A DNA stretch of 55,117 nucleotides. Source: Bdellovibrionales bacterium. GTDB taxonomy: Bacteria > Bdellovibrionota > Bdellovibrionia > Bdellovibrionales > UBA1609. The position numbers were made by a program, and so were the translations under genes. The first letter of the stretch is position 1. The number at the start of each line of letters is the position of its first letter. A model generated the notes under the pieces. That model was not told where the DNA came from. It did not search any database and worked only from the letters and a program-made list of their open reading frames with translations. This document shows positions 8,322 to 15,203 of the stretch, piece after piece. Where the stretch lies: contig JADZEO010000084.1 of NCBI GenBank assembly GCA_020850475.1, positions 1 through 55,117 of the forward strand, given 5' to 3'.

Positions 8322-8951
8322 ATGAAAGCCAAACAAGCCAACCTTTTTGATTACTTTGATACTCGTCAGACCCGTAAGCGTTATGGACGCACCCAACACG
8401 GCGGGGTCGAAACCAAAGGGCACCGAAAATTGGAGAGGCCGCTTTCGACCACTCGCCCGATTCATTTGGTTTTGAAGTCTCATAAGGCTACAGGCAGGCT
8501 GAGTTTTCTCACGCATAAGAACAAACCCGTCGTGGAAACGATCATCAGAGAGAAAGCCAAAAAATTTGGCGTGCGAATCTCGCAGTTTGCCAACGTTGGC
8601 AATCACCTTCATCTGAAAATTCGCATTGCCTCTCGGCCGCTGTTTCAAGCTTTTTTGGTGTCGGTCACCACTTTGATCGCCCGAACTCTCACGGGTGCCC
8701 GGCGGGGTAAAAAGTTTGGCAAGTTTTGGCAGGGCCAAGCCTTTACCCGCGTTTTGGTGTCACGACGGGAGGAACTCAATTTGTTTGGCTACATCAAAGC
8801 CAATCAAATCGAAGGGCAGGAGTCGAAGGTGGCACGAGAAATCTATCTAGAAAGATTCCACCGCTGGGTGTACCGGGCACGCGTGAGGGGTAAGAGGCTT
8901 GAGAACTTCGCTATCAAGTTCGAGGTTCAAGAAATTCAACTTCAAGTCTGA
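8322..8951 (+). CDS. REP-associated tyrosine transposase (Y1_Tnp/IS200-like), copy 1
   Basis: The 209-residue HUH single-strand endonuclease has the first beta strand 'RPIHLVLKS' (residues 45-53), the metal-binding HUH motif H95-L-H97 in 'NVGNHLHLK', and the catalytic tyrosine Y157 in 'YIKANQIEG'. RAYT enzymes nick and join REP hairpins as single strands and are usually single-copy domesticated genes; here two copies occur 6 kb apart. About twenty residues differ between copies, clustered in the last 35 residues, while the HUH and Tyr motifs are intact in both. No ribosome-binding site precedes the ATG, in line with a leaderless transcript. It lies between a response regulator and a TonB receptor, amid tandem repeats. 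Confidence 0.92.
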   Translation: MKAKQANLFDYFDTRQTRKRYGRTQHGGVETKGHRKLERPLSTTRPIHLVLKSHKATGRLSFLTHKNKPVVETIIREKAKKFGVRISQFANVGNHLHLKIRIASRPLFQAFLVSVTTLIARTLTGARRGKKFGKFWQGQAFTRVLVSRREELNLFGYIKANQIEGQESKVAREIYLERFHRWVYRARVRGKRLENFAIKFEVQEIQLQV

Positions 8952-9130
8952 GCGACAGAGGCGGCAGCTCTGAGCGACTGAAGTCGTGCAGGCCTGAGTC
9001 CTAATCGTAAAGTCGAACGGCCGAACCCGCAGGGCTGAGGGGCGAGCTCGGCCAAGAAAACAAACTCACGGTGGCCCAAGCCGCGCGCGCTCTAGACGAG
9101 ATGGCGGCGGAAATAGGGTCGCCAAAGAAC

Positions 9131-9240
9131 CAGCCGCGCCCAGTTATCAGCTGCGCCCAAAAACCAGCCGCGCCCAGTAATCAGCTGCGCCCCAAAAATC
9201 AGCCGCGCCCAGTAATCAGCCGCGCCCAAAAATCAGCCGG
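9131..9240. repeat. 17-bp tandem repeat in 34-bp alternation, 7 copies (array C)
   Basis: CAGCYGCGCCCA units start at 9131, 9148, 9165, 9182, 9200, 9217 and 9234, that is every 17 bases with one 18. Units alternate between tails GTAAT/GTTAT and AAAAT/AAACC, so the true period is 34 bp. The array ends right at the stop codon of the TonB receptor (9252). The preceding 8952-9130 holds two partial CTGAGCGAC repeats and nothing else I can name. Confidence 0.9.
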
Positions 9241-9251
9241 TGGCTGAGTGC

Positions 9252-11213
9252 TTAGTTGAGGGTTCCCAGGAGTTTCACAAAGACGGAAGCGCCGGGACCG
9301 GCGGGGATGTCGTCGATCTTTTGGCGAATGTATTCGGGATAAGCGTAGTCTTCCCCGGCCAAATTCTTACCAATGACTGACAAGGACCACTGCTCGGCAA
9401 TTTGATAATTGACCGTGAGATTAAGCACTCCAAATGAAGCGGTATTGCCGCGCTCATCAACCCACAGTGCGGTTGGCGTAATTTGCAGGCGCTCAGACGC
9501 TCGCCAAACCAAGCCCACTGACCCCGCGTGCTTGGCTACATACTTGAGACCATTGTCATTAAGGGCGTCTTGACCTTCGTTGAATCTGTAACTCAAAAAA
9601 CCAGAAGATTTATTTTCAAACTGATGTTCGAAGGCATACTCGAGTCCATAGATGTGTTGGTGAGCGTCGTTGGTGTAGCGACCTTCGCTGCCGCTGCCAG
9701 TTGGAGTTCGCGTAATCACGTCGTTGGCATCAAGGTAAAAGGCGTTGACCGTATGTTTTTGGCGATCATCGACGACCTTTTCGATGGCAACGTCAAGGTT
9801 GTCGACGTTTTCGCGTTTGAGATCTTTGTCACCAAAGAGAACGGTCGGAGTATTGACTCGCTTTTCAAAAAAGTCGGGGTTGCGAAAGGCTTCGGCCAAC
9901 AAAGCCTTAAATGTGGTCGTCTCGTTGATGGCCCAAACATAGCCCAGGCGAGGAGCAAAGACGCTACCCGTATCGCTGTTGGAATTAAATCGTCCGCCAA
10001 AGGTCCACTGGTGAGCGGTTTGGTGATTCCACAGCACTTGGAAAAATAGGGAGGTGTCATTGCTGTGATAAGACTGGGTGTAGGCACTCAATGAAGTGTG
10101 AGCACCAGTCGCTGCCTCGGTAAACCAGTAGGGGTCAGTGTACGAATACTCATAAGTCACTCCGCCGAGCAGTCCGAGGTTGTCGTGAAATTGGTGAGAC
10201 AGAGAGAAATCGGCCGCCGCTTGATACCCGCGAGGGTTCATGAAAACTCCCACGGGAAGCGCCGGACTTTGGCGTTCGAGTTCGTCGTAGCGCAAGCGCG
10301 AAGTCAGCTGAGTTTGCTCCGACAGTGCTTTGGTGTATTTGAGGTCACCCCAAAAACCCGCAAACTCGGTGGGACCACCATAGTTGTGGTTGGGAACGAT
10401 CCCAAATTTTTCTTTTTGCTGGCGAAACCCAGCGGCAGAAAAGGTCCACGGCCCGCGTTGGTGTTCAACAAAGGCGTTGTAGATATCATTCTCGTAATCT
10501 TTGGTTTTGGTGACGCTGGCTTCGTCGGTCGCGGTCCACGGGAAACCTTGGTTGTCTTGCCCGGAGGCGGCCGCGACAGTTTGGGAGCTTGGCGAATGGT
10601 GACTCCAAAACAAATCGCCGCCGACTGTTTGATAGGAGCCCGCCAGCAGGCCCACTTCGGTTGAGTGACCGTCAGTGGAGGTGCCACGGCGAGTGATGAT
10701 ATTAATCACTCCGGCCAAGGCGTTGGTGCCGTATAGGGCTGAGCCCGGTCCGCGGATCACTTCGACTCGGTCAATGACATTGAGGGGTATCATTTCAAGG
10801 TGAAAGCTGCCGTTGACCACCTCGCGCACCGGATGGCCGTTCACCAGCATAAGAACTTTGTTGTTGTAGTGCGATTGCAAGAGCCCGCGAAAGTTAATGG
10901 CGGTGTAGCCAAAGAAGGTTTCGGCGGGAATTACACCTGGAGCCAGCGCGAGAGCGTCCGCCAATGAGGTCACGCCCCAACTGTTTAAGTCCTGAGCCGT
11001 GATCACTGAAATCACCGACGGAGCGAGTGAAGCCCGCTGAGCTGTGCTGGTCGAGGTCGTCACAACCGGATCAACACTTTCGGTTTTAAAAAGTTCCATC
11101 TCCGCGTCGAGTCGGCCGCTGTCTTCAGCTCGGGCGGAGGGCGCCAACCAAGTAAACAAAAGTAGATAAACAAAGAAGAATCGGAGAGTTAAACCTATCA
11201 CTGGTAACCTCAA
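9252..11213 (-). CDS. TonB-dependent outer-membrane receptor
   Basis: The 653-residue protein has a signal peptide (about residues 1-29, ending SARAED), then a plug domain with typical motifs ('SVISVITAQDL', 'SLADALALAPGV', 'NFRGL', 'VLMLVNGHPVRE', 'IDRVEVIRGPGSALYGTNA', 'GVINIITRRG'). A 22-strand barrel follows, ending in a short C-terminal strand. It should take up a siderophore, cobalamin or similar ligand using TonB energy; the ligand cannot be read from sequence. The listed start is a TTG with a weak ribosome site; GTG at 11201, preceded by GAGG, is an equally good start four codons in. It is a single gene with no exbBD or tonB nearby, and its 3' end abuts 17-bp repeat array C. Confidence 0.93.
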   Translation of the reverse strand: MRLPVIGLTLRFFFVYLLLFTWLAPSARAEDSGRLDAEMELFKTESVDPVVTTSTSTAQRASLAPSVISVITAQDLNSWGVTSLADALALAPGVIPAETFFGYTAINFRGLLQSHYNNKVLMLVNGHPVREVVNGSFHLEMIPLNVIDRVEVIRGPGSALYGTNALAGVINIITRRGTSTDGHSTEVGLLAGSYQTVGGDLFWSHHSPSSQTVAAASGQDNQGFPWTATDEASVTKTKDYENDIYNAFVEHQRGPWTFSAAGFRQQKEKFGIVPNHNYGGPTEFAGFWGDLKYTKALSEQTQLTSRLRYDELERQSPALPVGVFMNPRGYQAAADFSLSHQFHDNLGLLGGVTYEYSYTDPYWFTEAATGAHTSLSAYTQSYHSNDTSLFFQVLWNHQTAHQWTFGGRFNSNSDTGSVFAPRLGYVWAINETTTFKALLAEAFRNPDFFEKRVNTPTVLFGDKDLKRENVDNLDVAIEKVVDDRQKHTVNAFYLDANDVITRTPTGSGSEGRYTNDAHQHIYGLEYAFEHQFENKSSGFLSYRFNEGQDALNDNGLKYVAKHAGSVGLVWRASERLQITPTALWVDERGNTASFGVLNLTVNYQIAEQWSLSVIGKNLAGEDYAYPEYIRQKIDDIPAGPGASVFVKLLGTLN

Positions 11214-11431
11214 GAATTTACAAATAGTCTCGACTCCTTCCCCTTAGGGGTCATGTTAAAACCGCATTAATGCTTCACGACAATGGCCTCGGAAGGGATG
11301 GCGGGAGGAGGAGCGGGCCTTGGTCGAGTGGTCCAGTCGAGACTCAGGTTTGTTAGGCCGAACGCCGATTCGACAAGTGGGTGCGACTAACCACCTGAAG
11401 TGGGAATCTACCCCAAGAGGTCGAGGTTGAG

Positions 11432-11818
11432 ATGAGCGGCGAAAAGCCCGCGACAGGGATTAGGACGGGTTCGGAACTTTCGGGGATTCGGCGGCGCCGA
11501 GTTCCTCGCCGGACTTTCCTGGCCCGGGTGGGACTGCTCATTGGCGGCGAGTACCAGTTGGGGCGATGCTTTGAAATCGGGGAAGGCGGCATGCTGCTCG
11601 CTTGTGTGGGCTCACTTGAAGTGGGGCGACGAGTTGTGGTTACTTTTCGAATTCCCGGATCGGGTCACACGGTGGTGCGAGGAGAAGTTCGCTACATTCA
11701 ACCCGGAACGGGTCGCATTGGGATTGAATTCTTAAACTTGGATTTCAATATGAAGCGCGCGATCCGCACCTTTGTGGCATCAAAAACTGATGCCGATGGC
11801 GCGGAATCTGCGGCTTAA
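11432..11818 (+). CDS. PilZ domain protein
   Basis: The 128-residue protein shows the cyclic-di-GMP-binding features of PilZ: an Arg-rich RxxxR motif ('RRRRVPRR', about residues 20-27) and, about 25 residues later, a [DN]xSxxG-like turn that here reads 'FEIGEGGMLL'. The Ser is replaced by Gly, so binding may be weakened. The rest is the six-strand barrel ('RVVVTFRIPG', 'VVRGEVRYIQPG', 'IGIEFLNL'). Single-domain PilZ proteins act as diffusible c-di-GMP adaptors for motility or pili. It is convergent with rpsT (gap 6 bases). The start ATG has GAGGTTGAG just upstream. Confidence 0.85.
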   Translation: MSGEKPATGIRTGSELSGIRRRRVPRRTFLARVGLLIGGEYQLGRCFEIGEGGMLLACVGSLEVGRRVVVTFRIPGSGHTVVRGEVRYIQPGTGRIGIEFLNLDFNMKRAIRTFVASKTDADGAESAA

Positions 11819-11824
11819 TCTGAA

Positions 11825-12097
11825 TTACTTGCTCGTTACCAGCTGGTGAACGTGCTTGGAGAGAGCACTCACTTTGCGCGATACCGTCTTAGCCTTAAGA
11901 ACGCCCTTTTGCGCAGCCTTTGCAGCCTTAGAACTGAACTCAACCAGAAGCTCTTGAGCGGCTTTAGCATCTTTAGTGTTTAAAGCTTTGCGCAGGCTCT
12001 TTTCAAAAGTGCGAATCGCTGACTTCGTACGCGTGTTAACAGCAGTGCGACGCTTGGTTTGACGGGCACGTTTTGCTGCCGACTTATGGTTTGCCAA
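11825..12097 (-). CDS. rpsT: 30S ribosomal protein S20
   Basis: At 90 residues it has the full S20 length, with the signature N-terminus ANHKSAAKR and a helical Lys/Arg-rich body that binds 16S rRNA early in assembly. The start codon is TTG, preceded by a strong GGAGGT. E. coli rpsT also starts with UUG and is autoregulated at initiation, so the weak start may have been kept for the same control. It is divergent from murJ, an arrangement common in proteobacteria. Confidence 0.98.
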   Translation of the reverse strand: MANHKSAAKRARQTKRRTAVNTRTKSAIRTFEKSLRKALNTKDAKAAQELLVEFSSKAAKAAQKGVLKAKTVSRKVSALSKHVHQLVTSK

Positions 12098-12213
12098 CTG
12101 AGGACCTCCAATGATTAACTTAACGTATTGGAATGACTAAAGGACCGGAGATACCATAAGGCCGGTCAGAGCGCAAGCCTTAGGCAGTAATCCGAGGAAC
12201 CACCGGGTGGGTC

Positions 12214-13842
12214 GTGCAGACAGGAAAACCTGAGCAAAAACAGTCTGTTGCGATGTCGGCGATGGCCATGTCGGCAGGGACTCTCGCCAGCCGAATTCTT
12301 GGAGTGGTTCGTGATATGGTGTTGGCGGCCTACTTCTCGCGAACAGTTACCGATGCTTTTGTGGTCGCCTTTCGACTGCCGAACACCTTTCGGCGATTGC
12401 TGGGTGAGGGGTCGCTGTCGGTCAGTTTTATCCCCATATACATCGAAAACCGCACCGTACAAGCTGGGGAATCTCCTGAAATCGCCGACCAACGAGCACG
12501 CGCTTTGGCGGATGGAATGCTGACTCTTCTGGTTATCGTCTCTGGTCTCATTTGTGCGATGGGGGTCATTTTCATGCGACCCCTGATGGCGTTTTTGGTG
12601 GGCGGAGAAGGTTTTCTCGCTGTCGAGGGCAAGCTGGAGCTGACGATTTACCTCTCGCAAATCATGTTCAGTTATTTATTCTTGGTTACGCTTTATGCCT
12701 ATTACATGGCGATCGCCAATGCCTGGAAGAAGTTCTTAATCCCTGCCATGGCTCCCGCTTGTTTTAATTTGGTCTTTGTTTTGTTTGCCCTCATTCCCGA
12801 TGAAGCCTTGGGGTTTCGGCCTGGAGAATACTTGGCCTGGGGCGTGTTAGTCGGGGGAGTCGCGCAGATGTACATCATTGCCCATCAACTCAAGGGCATG
12901 AAGCTCTTGCCGCGATTGCGTTGGCGGCCGTGGGCGGTGCCGGGGGCGAAGCGAGTTTTGATTAATATGCTTCCAGGAATTGCCGGCCTTGGGGTCCTGC
13001 AAATCATGAGTTTAGTTAACGTCAGCTTGGCCAGTGATCTCCCGGAGGGGTCTCACTCGTATATTTATTGGGGCGATCGGCTGTTGGAATTTCCTCAGGC
13101 CTTGATTGCCGTGAGTATCGGAGCGGCTTTGCTCCCTTCGCTCTCTCAACTCAATGCGGAAAATAAATTGGACGAGATGCTGAAGCTCGCGCGCGAGCAC
13201 CTGCAGCTCTTAATGTTCTTGTCACTGCCGAGTGCGCTCGGCTTGTTTTTAATTGCCCAAACTTTGGCTGAAGCCCTTTTTATGCGCGGTCAGTTTGTGC
13301 GCGCCGATGCCGAGATGACCGCGCATGTAATTCAGATTTACTCGCTTTTGTTGTTGGCCTCGGGTTTTAGTCGGGTGCTAGTGCCGAGCTTTTATGCCCG
13401 CAAAAATACCTGGCTGCCTGCCACGGTCTCAGGGGTTACGCTGGTATTTCACGTGGTGGTGGCGATGGGGTTGACTCGTCAATTTGGTTTGTTGGGGCTG
13501 ATCAGTGCCACCACCTTGTCGGGTTTTTTCAACGTGATCCTGCTCTCGGCGTGCTACCGCTGGATCATTGGATCTTTTGGGGTGGGCGAAATGATTCGAG
13601 TGGGCCTTAAGTGGCTCCCCGGATTGATCGTGATGGCGGTGTGGGTTTGGGTGACGCAGTTTTTCTTGCTTCAGCTTTGGCCCGAAGGGCGAGCGCTCAC
13701 TCGTGTGGTGATTTTAGTCGTTGCGGTCGGGCCGGCGATTGTTCTCTACCTCGCCGTGTGTGCCGCGATGAAGGTCAAGCAAGCCGAGCAAGTCGTGCGC
13801 ACTCTTCGGCGAAAGCTACAGCGCAAGAAGGCCAGCTCCTAG
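12214..13842 (+). CDS. murJ: Lipid II flippase MurJ (MviN family)
   Basis: The 542-residue polytopic membrane protein starts with the classic MurJ/MviN N-terminal block ('SAGTLASRILGVVRDM', 'SRTVTDAFVVAFRLPNTFRR', 'GEGSLSVSFIPIY') and has about 14 hydrophobic helices. MurJ flips lipid II across the inner membrane for peptidoglycan synthesis. The listed start is GTG 12214; ATG 12253, thirteen codons in, is an alternative just before the conserved block. It is divergent from rpsT. The stop codon is followed within 20 bases by a 17-bp tandem array, so its transcript may run into repeats. Confidence 0.96.
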   Translation: MQTGKPEQKQSVAMSAMAMSAGTLASRILGVVRDMVLAAYFSRTVTDAFVVAFRLPNTFRRLLGEGSLSVSFIPIYIENRTVQAGESPEIADQRARALADGMLTLLVIVSGLICAMGVIFMRPLMAFLVGGEGFLAVEGKLELTIYLSQIMFSYLFLVTLYAYYMAIANAWKKFLIPAMAPACFNLVFVLFALIPDEALGFRPGEYLAWGVLVGGVAQMYIIAHQLKGMKLLPRLRWRPWAVPGAKRVLINMLPGIAGLGVLQIMSLVNVSLASDLPEGSHSYIYWGDRLLEFPQALIAVSIGAALLPSLSQLNAENKLDEMLKLAREHLQLLMFLSLPSALGLFLIAQTLAEALFMRGQFVRADAEMTAHVIQIYSLLLLASGFSRVLVPSFYARKNTWLPATVSGVTLVFHVVVAMGLTRQFGLLGLISATTLSGFFNVILLSACYRWIIGSFGVGEMIRVGLKWLPGLIVMAVWVWVTQFFLLQLWPEGRALTRVVILVVAVGPAIVLYLAVCAAMKVKQAEQVVRTLRRKLQRKKASS

Positions 13843-13860
13843 CGCCGACTTGAGCTTCGC

Positions 13861-13996
13861 GCGGGTTTGAGCCTCGCGCGGGTTTGCGGCTCACGCGGGT
13901 TTGCGGCTCACGCGGGTTTGCGGCTCACGCGGGTTTGCGGCTCACGCGGGTTTGCGGCTCACGCGGGTTTGCGGCTCACGCGGGTTTGCGGCTCAC
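13861..13996. repeat. 17-bp tandem repeat, 8 near-identical copies (array B)
   Basis: GCGGGTTTGCGGCTCAC repeats with an exact 17-base period starting at 13861, 13878, 13895, 13912, 13929, 13946, 13963 and 13980. The first unit differs (GAGCCTCGC tail), and a more decayed unit precedes it at about 13844, directly after the murJ stop. Copies 2-8 are identical, which points to recent expansion. Confidence 0.97.
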
Positions 13997-14150
13997 GAAT
14001 TTTGACCGGCTCCCCCCTGTGTTTTGTTGCTGCTGCATTGGCTGCAAACGATCGCTGCGTCCACTACGCGCTCTCGCGCCGACCCACATCGCGCCACCAG
14101 AATTACATCGAACTGCTTGGGCAAGGGCGGTTTGTGTCTCGCGCCGGTAC

Positions 14151-14210
14151 GGTTGCGCGTCGGTTCGGTTGCGTGTCGGTTCGGTTGCGTGTCGGTTCGG
14201 TTGCGTGTCG
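14151..14210. repeat. 16-bp tandem repeat, 3.75 copies
   Basis: GGTTGCGTGTCGGTTC recurs at 14151 (one substitution), 14167, 14183 and 14199 (truncated after 12 bases), with a 16-base period. The sequence between this array and array B (13997-14150) has no gene or structure I can support. Confidence 0.93.
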
Positions 14211-14228
14211 CCGCGGTCTCAGTCGCTC

Positions 14229-14340
14229 GCTGCTTTAGCCCTTAGCCACTCCATCTTCGAGTTGCTTTAGATCTGTGTTGCCTTAGCTCTGCGTTGGCTG
14301 GGGGCTGCGTTGCTCTAGCACTACGTGCCCCTGCAGTGGG
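14229..14340. repeat. Degenerate 16-bp tandem repeat, about 7 units
   Basis: Units keep the 16-base register at 14229, 14245, 14261, 14277, 14293, 14309 and 14325. The best-preserved ones read GTTGCTTTAGATCTGT and GTTGCCTTAGCTCTGC; others keep only the GTTG start and a TAG or CTG core. This looks like an old array decaying beside the younger one at 14151. It ends about 30 bases before RAYT unit 2. Confidence 0.75.
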
Positions 14341-14401
14341 GCGTCTGAGTCTTGCGTCGTCCCAAAATCTTGTAAAAACATATACGTAATATGAAAATAA
14401 G

Positions 14402-14430
14402 TTGACGATTTTTACTTCTATTATTATAGT
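14402..14430 (+). promoter_or_regulatory. Sigma-70 promoter of RAYT unit 2, leaderless
   Basis: TTGACG (14402-14407), a 17-base spacer, TATAGT (14425-14430), then six bases to ATG 14437. The spacer has diverged from unit 1 while both boxes and the spacing are identical, which suggests selection on the promoter. Confidence 0.8.
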
Positions 14431-14436
14431 GCCCAA

Positions 14437-15066
14437 ATGCGAACTAAACAAGCCGACCTTTTTGATTACTTTGATACTCGTCAGACCCGTAAGCGTTATG
14501 GACGCACCCAACACGGTGGGGTCGAAACCAAGGGGCACCGAAAATTGGAGAGGCCGCTTTCGACCTCTCGCCCGATTCATTTGGTTTTGAAGTCACATAA
14601 GGCAACAGGCAGGTTGAGCTTTCTCACGCACAAAAATAAACCTGTGGTGGAAGGGATTATAAGAGAAAAAGCGAGAAAATTTGGTGTGCGCATTTGCCAG
14701 TTTGCCAACGTTGGCAATCACCTTCATCTGAAAATTCGCATTGCCTCTCGGCCGCTGTTTCAAGCCTTTTTGGTATCGGTTACCACTTTAATCGCCCGCA
14801 CCCTCACGGGAGCCAGGCGCGGTAAAAAGTTTGGCAAGTTTTGGCAGGGCCAGGCCTTTACTCGGCTGTTGGTGTCGCGACGGGAGGAACTCAACCTGTT
14901 TGGCTACATCAAAGCCAATCAAATCGAAGGGCAGGAGTCGAAGGCGGCAAGAGAGTTATACTTGGAGAAATTTCACCGCTGGGTGTACCGCGAGCGTTTA
15001 CGCGGAAAAGATCTTGAAAATTTCAACGGCAGTATTGAGTTACAAGACTTTCAACAGCAAGTTTGA
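14437..15066 (+). CDS. REP-associated tyrosine transposase (Y1_Tnp/IS200-like), copy 2
   Basis: The 209-residue paralogue of the gene at 8322 retains the HUH motif H95-L-H97, catalytic Y157 and every residue from 102 to 143 of copy 1. Differences cluster in the C-terminal tail (for example 'GKDLENFNGSIELQDF' against 'GKRLENFAIKFEVQEI'), the part most likely to tune DNA recognition, so the copies may have different targets. It has its own leaderless-type promoter. It sits between murJ and mazG with 16-17-bp arrays upstream and 24/31-bp repeats downstream. Confidence 0.92.
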   Translation: MRTKQADLFDYFDTRQTRKRYGRTQHGGVETKGHRKLERPLSTSRPIHLVLKSHKATGRLSFLTHKNKPVVEGIIREKARKFGVRICQFANVGNHLHLKIRIASRPLFQAFLVSVTTLIARTLTGARRGKKFGKFWQGQAFTRLLVSRREELNLFGYIKANQIEGQESKAARELYLEKFHRWVYRERLRGKDLENFNGSIELQDFQQQV

Positions 15067-15091
15067 TGCTCAGAAAGCGCAGGTTTGAAGA

Positions 15092-15200
15092 ATTGAGGCC
15101 AGAGGCCAGGAACAGGCCGACGATTGAGGCCAGAGGCCAGGAGCTGGCCGATGTCAAAAGTCAGGAGCAGGCCGATGTTAAAGGCCAGGATCAAGCTTGC
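15092..15200. repeat. 24/31-bp tandem repeat after RAYT unit 2
   Basis: Two 31-base units (15092-15122 and 15123-15153) begin ATTGAGGCCAGAGGCCAGGA; two shorter ~24-base units follow (15154-15177 and 15178 to about 15200) with GTCAGGAGCAGGCCGATG and a decayed version. The 31-base form is the 24-base form plus a duplicated 7-mer GAGGCCA. The array stops four bases from the mazG stop codon. Confidence 0.85.
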
Positions 15201-15203
15201 AGG

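Larger units (their letters stand above)
8256..8951 (+). mobile_element. RAYT unit 1 (696 bp, paralogous to unit 2)
   Basis: From TGTAAAAACATATAC (8256) to the transposase stop, this block aligns without gaps to 14371-15066. Both are exactly 696 bases: a 66-bp promoter segment plus a 209-codon gene. Sequence outside the block is unrelated between the two loci apart from being repeat-rich. I see no terminal inverted repeats or target duplication, as expected of IS200/RAYT-type HUH elements. Confidence 0.85.
14371..15066 (+). mobile_element. RAYT unit 2 (696 bp, paralogous to unit 1)
   Basis: This is a gapless paralogue of 8256-8951, including the 66-bp promoter segment. Homology starts at TGTAAAAACATATAC and ends at the transposase stop. 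Different tandem repeats flank it on each side. Confidence 0.85.

Noticed and set aside
7951-9245. CRISPR array as an explanation for the repeats
   Set aside because: The units are directly adjacent with no unique spacers, the period is 7-17 bases and no cas gene is near.
12143-12167. 6-bp inverted repeat GACCGG/CCGGTC between rpsT and murJ
   Set aside because: Too short and with a 13-base loop; it could arise by chance in GC-rich DNA.
13867-14270. Overlapping frames encoding repeated 'GFAAHAGLRLTRVC'-like peptides
   Set aside because: They are direct translations of the 17-bp array in all three frames, with no initiation signal.
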